DNA of 64,000 nucleotides, from positions 6,328,001-6,392,000 of the forward strand of contig JAQFVV010012395.1 of NCBI GenBank assembly GCA_028023455.1. Reading direction: 5' to 3'. Of this stretch, positions 58,224 through 64,000 are shown piece by piece. Numbering within the stretch: the stretch's first letter is position 1; each line of letters begins with the position of its first letter. Position numbers and translations under genes: made by a program. The notes under the pieces were generated by a model. It worked only from the letters and a program-made list of their open reading frames with translations. It did not search any database and had not been told where the DNA came from. This DNA is from Epiperipatus broadwayi (taxonomy: Eukaryota > Onychophora > Udeonychophora > Euonychophora > Peripatidae).

Positions 58224-60128
58224 CTACTGCAGGATGAAGGTCTCTCCAAGTTTAATCCATCTTCTCTGATCTTTAGCTTCTCTTTTCCACAACACCCCTG
58301 CACATTTTCTTATTTCATCCATCCATCTCACATGTGGTCTCTTTCTGGGTTTTTTACAATCTCTTGGAATCCAGTTTAAAATTTCAATTGTCCATCTATT
58401 ATCATTTCTTCTAGCAATATGTCCAGCCCAACTCCATTTCAATCTTTTAATTTTTTCAATAAGGTCAGTAACACCTGTTTGTTGTCTTACCCATACATTG
58501 CATTTTCGATCTCTTCTTGTTACTCCCAACATACATCTCTCCATACTCCTTTGAGTGGTCTGAAGTCTCTGTATTGCTCTTCTATTAAGTGTCCAAGTCT
58601 CAGATCCATAAGTAAGAACTGGTAAAACACATTTGTTAAAAACCATTCTTTTCAAACACATAGGCATATTTCCTTTTAGTATCAAGTTATTTCTACCAAA
58701 AGCACTCCAACCAAGTTTAATTCTATGATTAATTTCCTCCATTATGTTTCCATCTGTATTAATAATCTGACCTAGGTATTTGTAACTGTTAACTTCTTCT
58801 AATTCTTCATAATCAATCTTTATTTTCATATTTTGAGCAAATCAATTAAACATTACTTTAGTCTTTTTAACATTTATCTTTAGTCCTACTTTTCTACTTT
58901 CATCTGCTAACTCCTGCAACATTTCCTGCAGCTCTGAAGCATTATTTGCAAAAACAACTACATCATCTGCAAAATCTAAATGACTTAAATACTCTCCATT
59001 TACTTTCATTCCTTTAGTTTCCCATTTTAATCCACAAAATACTTCTTGCAGCACTGCTGTAAAAAGTTTTGGAGATATGGAGTCACCTTGCCTTACACCT
59101 TTCTCAATGTTGATTTTTCCAGTATCATTATGTAATCTAATTGTTGCTGTTGCATTTTTATAAATATTCTTTAAAATATGACAATATCCTGGATCTATAC
59201 CTTGATGATCCAATGCTTTAATCACTGAAGAAATGTGTATAGAATCGAATGCCTTTTCATAATCTACAAATCCAAAACATAATGACAACTCATATTCATT
59301 TGTCCTTTCTATGACTTCTCTCAATACCTGGATATGATCTATTGTACTAAAACCACTTTTAAATCCAGCTTGTTCTCTTGGTTGGTGGAAATCCAAAGTT
59401 CTCTGTAGACGAGTTGTAATTATCTTGGTAAAAATTTTATATAAAACTGATAAAAGGCTGATAGGTCTGTAATTTCTAATATCTTCTTTATCACCTTTTT
59501 AAAATATTAATATTATTACTGCATTCTTCCAATCTTCCGGTACATCTTTATCATTTAGACATTTGGTATATAACTTTGCTAAAATTGTTTCTATTTCTTC
59601 ACCTCCTTCTTTTAATATATCAATTATAATTCCATCATTTCCTGGAGCCTTTCCTTTCTTCATACATTTAATTGCATGTCTCACTTCTTCATTTAAAATT
59701 CTGGGCAATTCGGAAGATGTAATAGATATAGGAGGTACTTGTTCTTTATTACTATATAATTCTTGATAAAAATCTTCTACCAATTTCATGATGTCATCTC
59801 TCTTTTTAGTAATAATTCCATCTTTTTTTCTTATTGCAGATATAAATTTCCTACCAATACCAAAATGTTGTTTAACATTCTTGAGACTTTTATTTTCTTC
59901 TACAGCTTTCCTTGCTATTTCACAGTTATACTTTCTTATATCATTTTCAACTCTTTTCCGTACCATTTTACAAAATTCGAGATATTCAATTCTTTTTAAT
60001 ACATCATTTTTGTATATCTTCATATTCCTTCTTTTCTTCATAAATTCTCTAGTCTCAGTAGAAATTTTATTAGTCAATTGCTGCTTTTTTCTACCAGCTA
60101 TCTTTGTTGCAGTTTTTAAAAGTATCAA
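58224..60128 (-). pseudogene. RTE LINE reverse transcriptase and C-terminal region, two nonsense mutations
   Basis: One frame throughout, broken by TAA at 59499-59501 and TGA at 58842-58844. At the first stop the frame resumes with KGDKEDIRNYRPISL, the usual RT entry motif. At the second, the paralog near 47.9 kb reads MFNRFAQNMK where this copy has MFN-stop-FAQNMK, so CGA became TGA. RT motifs seen: GKAPGNDGI (finger region), REQAGFKSGFSTIDHI, FVDYEKAFDSI (motif A), GVRQGDSISPKLF (motif B), HLDFADDVVVFA (motif C, the FADD active site). The C-terminal part carries ERCMLGVTRRDR and KRLKWSWAGHIARR, typical of the RTE tail. It would copy the element's RNA at the nicked target. The protein is not expressible intact in this copy. 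Confidence 0.9.
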
Positions 60129-61173
60129 GTGTATCAGTTATTTTCATATTAATTTCATTCAAATCTGAATCATGTTCAAAATCTCCTAACACTTGAAACC
60201 TATTTGTAAGTTCTAATTTAAATTCATTAGAATGTTTCTGAAGATTAGGAATATCAACTGTAAATATTGTTTTTCTCAATAATTTTTGTCTCTCTAGTTT
60301 TACATTAACACGTAACTTACACCTTACTAATCGATGATCACTTCCTGTGTTAAATTTATTAAGAACATTACAATCTTGAAATATGTATTTCCTGTTAGTC
60401 AAAATATAATCCAATTCTGCTGTACCTTCATTTGGATGCTTCCATGTCCATTTCCTTTTAACATTTTTCTCAAAAAAAGAATTCATAATATAAAGTTTTT
60501 CTTTTTCTGCAAACTCCACAAGTCTATGTCCTCTCTCATTTCTATTACCATAACCAAAATTACCTACAGCAATTTCATCTTTCATTTGTCTACCAATTCT
60601 AGCATTAAAGTCTCCCATAACAATTTTAAAATGTTGTTTACTCTGATCAAAAGCCTTTTGTACATCCATATAAAAATCTTCTACTACTTCATCACTATGA
60701 GAACTTGTTGGGGCATAAACCTGAATTATCTGCATTTGGTATCTGCTATTAAGTTGTATAACTAATCTTGCCACTCTGTCCGATACACCATCAATCTCCA
60801 CAATATTGTTCTTCCACTTTTTATTTATAATGAATCCTACTCCACTTGTATTTCCAATATGTGTGCCTTTATAATAGAGTATATGTCCACTTTTTAAATC
60901 AATTGTTTCTTCACCTTTTCTTCTAACTTCACAAAGTCCAATAATGTCCCATTTAATATAAGACAGTTCTTCTTCTAATTCTTGCAATCTTCCTTCACTT
61001 GAAAGTGATCTGCAGTTGTAAGTACCTAAATAAAAAGTTGTCATCAAATGGCAGCCTGGGTCCACAATCAGGGGATTCTTAGCACCCTCCACCTTCGGCC
61101 ACCAACTGCTGCCTTGGTTGGTGACTTTACAGCCTCCTGGGAATAAGGGCCATGCTTTATTTTTGTCTGTCAT
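60091..61173 (-). pseudogene. RTE LINE endonuclease domain (N-terminal part of pol)
   Basis: 360 codons. After a ~45-residue leader comes an apurinic/apyrimidinic-type endonuclease (exonuclease-endonuclease-phosphatase fold) that nicks target DNA for target-primed reverse transcription. Visible blocks in order: LGTYNCRSLS (catalytic N), IGLCEVRRKGEE (E), VYAPTS (Y), MGDFNARIG (D and N), LDYILTN (D), GSDHRLV (SDH). All catalytic residues are present. In animal genomes such proteins are often mislabelled craniofacial development protein 2-like. The frame ends in CNKDSW followed by a stop. The original reading continues in another frame (TATKIAGRKKQQL, from the 60128 ORF), so a single indel near 60110 separates the endonuclease from the reverse transcriptase. 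Confidence 0.88.
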
Positions 61174-61432
61174 AATTGTATATATGTATTGGAAAAATAT
61201 TTATCATTTACACAAACATTCATTCTGCCTTATCAGGCACTGAGAAGAAAGACCATGGTGTTTCTTGATCTTAAACTCAGAGGTAAAAAGCCAATAAACT
61301 CACCACGATGGCTAATGCGTGTTGGTGAGCAGCCCATCCATGTTCGTATACTATATGAATAATCACATAGTAATAACAGCTGCAACGACAAGAACGTATG
61401 GAGTGGACATTAGGAATTTGCCCTGCTCCTAA

Positions 61433-62334
61433 TGTAATAAATATAAAATTTAAAGTTATACCCTTTATTAAACCCTTAAATATTTCATTGAAATAATTTT
61501 ATCCACACATTTGCTTTATTTACTTATTTTAAACAATATTGGAATTAAATTATTTTTTTATTCTTATGTTTCCATGTCAATGCATGCACATATTCTCACA
61601 CACATCTGGCCTTACACTAATTGTTTAAAATTATTTTTAAAATTACAACAATAGAATGTTAATGAATATTTAATCTAAATAATTTTTATAACTGAAATGC
61701 TAAACTACAAAACTAATAAGAAATATTCCTATTTCTTTTTTAATAAACACTTATATATCATTTTTTAAAAATTTATTACTTAATTATTCCGACTTCTTTA
61801 TAATATCTAATTATTATTCTTTAGACATTAAAATGGATTATACAGTAGTTATTTTAGAATACATTTAATACTATTTATCAATTCACAATTATTTTTTAAC
61901 ATTTGCTTATGTTAAATTATTACCTAACATCCCTTATCAAACCAACTGACACTATTAAAATATTTAGATTATCCTATTTTAATAATTAACTAAGTTAATT
62001 TCCATTTTTATCATCATTATTTTTTTTAAATCCGAAATTTTAAACAAAAGGTTAAGCTAAGATAACCTTGATTACCTCTTGGAACTAAGTGACACTTCAG
62101 TTAGGTACAATATATATCTTTTATTTGATCTCTACCTCTGAAAATATGTATATATTAATGCATAGAGTGCAGATAACATTGTACATGTTATACATTATCT
62201 TTTTTTAATTACTACTGCATGGATGGCAGTCATGTATAATACACATTTTTATAAAGCACACACTTATAGTACAATTTAATTTAGAAATTACATAGATATC
62301 AACAAAATAATTAATACAAAAATAGAATAATATA
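61433..62334. other. Unassigned AT-rich sequence between two RTE copies
   Basis: No coding frame or repeat was recognised. Confidence 0.55.
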
Positions 62335-62790
62335 AAAGAAAGATTTTTAATAAATGTTTTTTATTAGTGCTTACTTATGGATCTGAAACTTGGACACTTA
62401 ATAGAAGAGCAACACAGAAACACAGGAGAGATTTTAGACCCCTCAAAGAAGTATGGAGAGATGCGTGTTAGGATTAACAAGAAGAAATCAAAAATGCAAT
62501 ATATGGGTAAGAGAACAAACAGGTGTTACTGACCTCATTGAAAAAATTAAAAGACTGAAGTGGAGTTGGACTGGACATATTGCTAGAAGAGATGATAATA
62601 GATGGACAACTGGATTCCAAAAGATTGTAAAATATCCAGAAAGAGACCACATGTGAGATGGATGGATGAAATAAGAAAGTGTGCAGGGGTGATGTGAAGA
62701 AGAAAAGCTAAAGATTGAAGATGGATTGAACTTGAAGAGACATTCATCCTGCAGTGGATTGATAATAGTTGATGATGATAATGATAATTT
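62335..62790 (+). mobile_element. 3' fragment of RTE LINE
   Basis: Plus-strand copy of only the last ~450 bp of the RTE family. It contains LTYGSETWTLNRRA, then after small indels ERCVLGLTRRNQKCNIWVRE and IKRLKWSWTGHIARRDD (frame 62453-62656), and ends at TGATAATAGTTGATGATGATAATGAT. It is 5'-truncated and frame-broken. Identity to the 58-61 kb copy is high by eye. Confidence 0.85.
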
Positions 62791-63269
62791 TTTTAATAAA
62801 ATGAAAGAAAGGACATTCACATACGTATAATTTTGTATCTAGGTGAGTGAATATACAAATGTATCATTTATCACATGATTTTTCTCTGGCTATTAAATCA
62901 TTTTTATTTTAGCATGTAAAATTAGTAGTATTAATTTTATTCTTTGGAGAATTTAAAATTAATTATATTTAAAAATTTGTCGTATTGATACTGTAGGAGT
63001 AAAATGTCTTCACCTCAGCAACTATATTACTAACTGTATGCATAAGATGAGAAAATGGCTGACTGAGAAATAATTCACAGAGCAAGTAACTCTTACAGGT
63101 GGACATGCATGCAAAATTTACAAATACAAATGTATGAATTTCTAATTATTTTATTTTTTTAAAATTGTAGATTATTGAAACAGTGGCTGGTGAGCCAGTG
63201 GATACAGACATTCGTTTAATTTATTATTTATAAATTTAAAGTAATAAATAAATTGCAGATTGCTTGGAA
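62791..63269. other. Unassigned AT-rich sequence
   Basis: A TTTTTTTAAAATTGTAG followed by a 20-codon open stretch (63168-63228) looks superficially like a terminal exon but has no homology I know. Confidence 0.4.
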
Positions 63270-63370
63270 GGTCATGTAAAGTCAAGCACTAGAAAAGTCT
63301 GGTTGAACTTAAATTCAGGAAGTTTTAGCTCTCAAGTCCTCACCACTTATCATTGTGCCACAATATGCAG
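63270..63370. repeat. Degraded tRNA-derived SINE fragment
   Basis: TCAAGCACTAGAAAAGTCTG, GGTTGAACTTAAATTCAGGA and TTATCATTGTGCCAC follow the same order as the other pieces of this SINE. No coding potential is recognised. Confidence 0.35.
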
Positions 63371-63589
63371 AATAATTGTCTGCTCAGAAAGATTTATACT
63401 TATAAGAACATATTTTATTTTTGATTACAATACCCATTTATCTATATATGGTGACAATATAGATCTGTACAAGATGTTGTATGAATTTTTATAAATCAGA
63501 TTATTTATTAATGATATGGTTCACTGTAAAGATACAGATGTTTCATTGTTTATTTATTAAAATATTACTGTAGCAAATTTTATATTATA

Positions 63590-63850
63590 GTTCCATCAGC
63601 TACTACAAGCTTGAGTAATCATTAGATTCTAGATAATAGTGTATCAATAGCTATCTGTGCAAATTCCTAGACTAATTTCTGAATTATAGCCTTCATCAAG
63701 GGAAAGTTTTGGTTCTCGATCTCCGGATCCAAAAACAGAAACTAATCTGTAAATGTGTATAGAAGGCAATAGATAATGTTTATTTAATAAATTCTGCCAT
63801 TTAGCATATATTGTTTATTCAAGCTTACAATAGATGGCGCAACTGAAGTA
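63590..63850. repeat. Family B fragment
   Basis: TAGTTCCATCAGCTACTACA, GAGTAATCATTAGATTCTAG, TGTGCAAATTCCTAGACTAA and TTTCTGAATTATAGCCTTCATC are diverged equivalents of the 34.7-kb copy. The rest is unassigned. Confidence 0.5.
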
Positions 63851-63879
63851 ATACACACACACAGAATTTTCTGAAAAGC

Positions 63880-63985
63880 ATTGGATAAGCTGGGTTCGGT
63901 GATGTTTATAAGAGGTAGAGGGGCAGATTCTGAAGCTCAAACTCCAGGGATTGTAACCAGCTCTATTACATCCAGTGCTTAAACT
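63880..63985. repeat. Degraded tRNA-derived SINE fragment (inverted relative to 22.9 kb)
   Basis: The complement reads CAAGCACTGGATGTAATAGA, GCTGGTTACAATCCCTGGAG, then GCCCCTCTACC. This is the same block order as 22945-23040. Confidence 0.4.
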
Positions 63986-64000
63986 TATGAATTCCTGAAC

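Larger units (their letters stand above)
58196..61432 (-). mobile_element. Near full-length RTE-type LINE
   Basis: The element reads on the minus strand, from a ~260-bp 5' leader (about 61432 to 61174) through endonuclease and reverse transcriptase to a short 3' end with a (GATGAT)n-type tail at about 58196-58212. Total length, ~3.2 kb, is typical of RTE elements. The single long coding region is broken by one frameshift near 60110 and two in-frame stops (59499-59501 and 58842-58844). The frame is otherwise open, so the insertion is fairly recent but dead. Three truncated relatives lie in this window (about 1175-1550, 46930-48260, 62335-62790). Target-site duplications could not be assigned with confidence. 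Confidence 0.9.

Noticed and set aside
63168-63228. Possible terminal exon after TTTTTTTAAAATTGTAG
   Set aside because: Twenty codons with no homology to the transporter or any protein I know; acceptor-like sites are common in AT-rich DNA.

Overview
This is about 64 kb of AT-rich (clearly over 65% A+T by eye) animal nuclear DNA. It reads as one long stretch of intron or intergenic sequence packed with transposable-element debris. There are no operons, ribosome-binding sites, CRISPR arrays or other prokaryotic features. The splice signals, RTE-type LINE, hAT and Merlin transposons, tRNA-derived short retroposons and long TA runs all point to an animal. An invertebrate is most likely, but I cannot fix the phylum from the sequence alone.

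Only one piece of an ordinary host gene was recognised. It is a 129-bp, phase 0-0 exon on the + strand (20323-20451) encoding part of an SLC35F3/F4-like membrane transporter. No neighbouring exon of that gene was found, so much of the window may be its introns (inference).

Layout. 1-6.6 kb: a decayed RTE 3' end, foldback and tRNA-like repeats, and a self-inverted copy of family A. 6.7-8.9 kb: a 2.2-kb LTR-like unit with TGTAACG/CGTTACA ends and a 4-bp target duplication. 9-20 kb: old SINE debris, a 420-bp tandem duplication, a small foldback insert with 14-bp target duplication and a 350-bp direct repeat pair. 20-31 kb: the SLC35F exon, tRNA-Gly-like short elements, a pure TA tract, a 43-bp degenerate minisatellite and a perfect 67-bp-arm palindrome. 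31-37 kb: a nested region in which a non-autonomous hAT and a family B element each sit inside separate copies of family F, with clear target duplications. 38-46 kb: a dead hAT transposase split by an unknown ~590-bp insert, a ~1.5-kb palindrome, a Ty3/gypsy integrase tail, and a complete but mutated hAT with terminal repeats and an 8-bp target duplication. 46-51.5 kb: a truncated RTE copy, a pogo/Tigger-like remnant, and a Merlin (IS1595/ISXO2-type) transposon with internally deleted transposase. 52.8-53.8 kb: a purine-strand satellite. 58.2-61.4 kb: a nearly intact RTE LINE. 62.3-62.8 kb: a truncated RTE copy.

The elements form a relative-age series. Very degraded RTE and hAT relics coexist with near-intact RTE, hAT and Merlin copies that still have visible target duplications. 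Letters A, B, F and D used for repeat families are my own labels. No novel protein-coding system was found. The most unusual signals are the head-to-head tRNA-headed repeats (F), family B foldbacks with 12-14 bp target duplications, tRNA-like heads of different type sharing one 3' tail, and the large palindromes.
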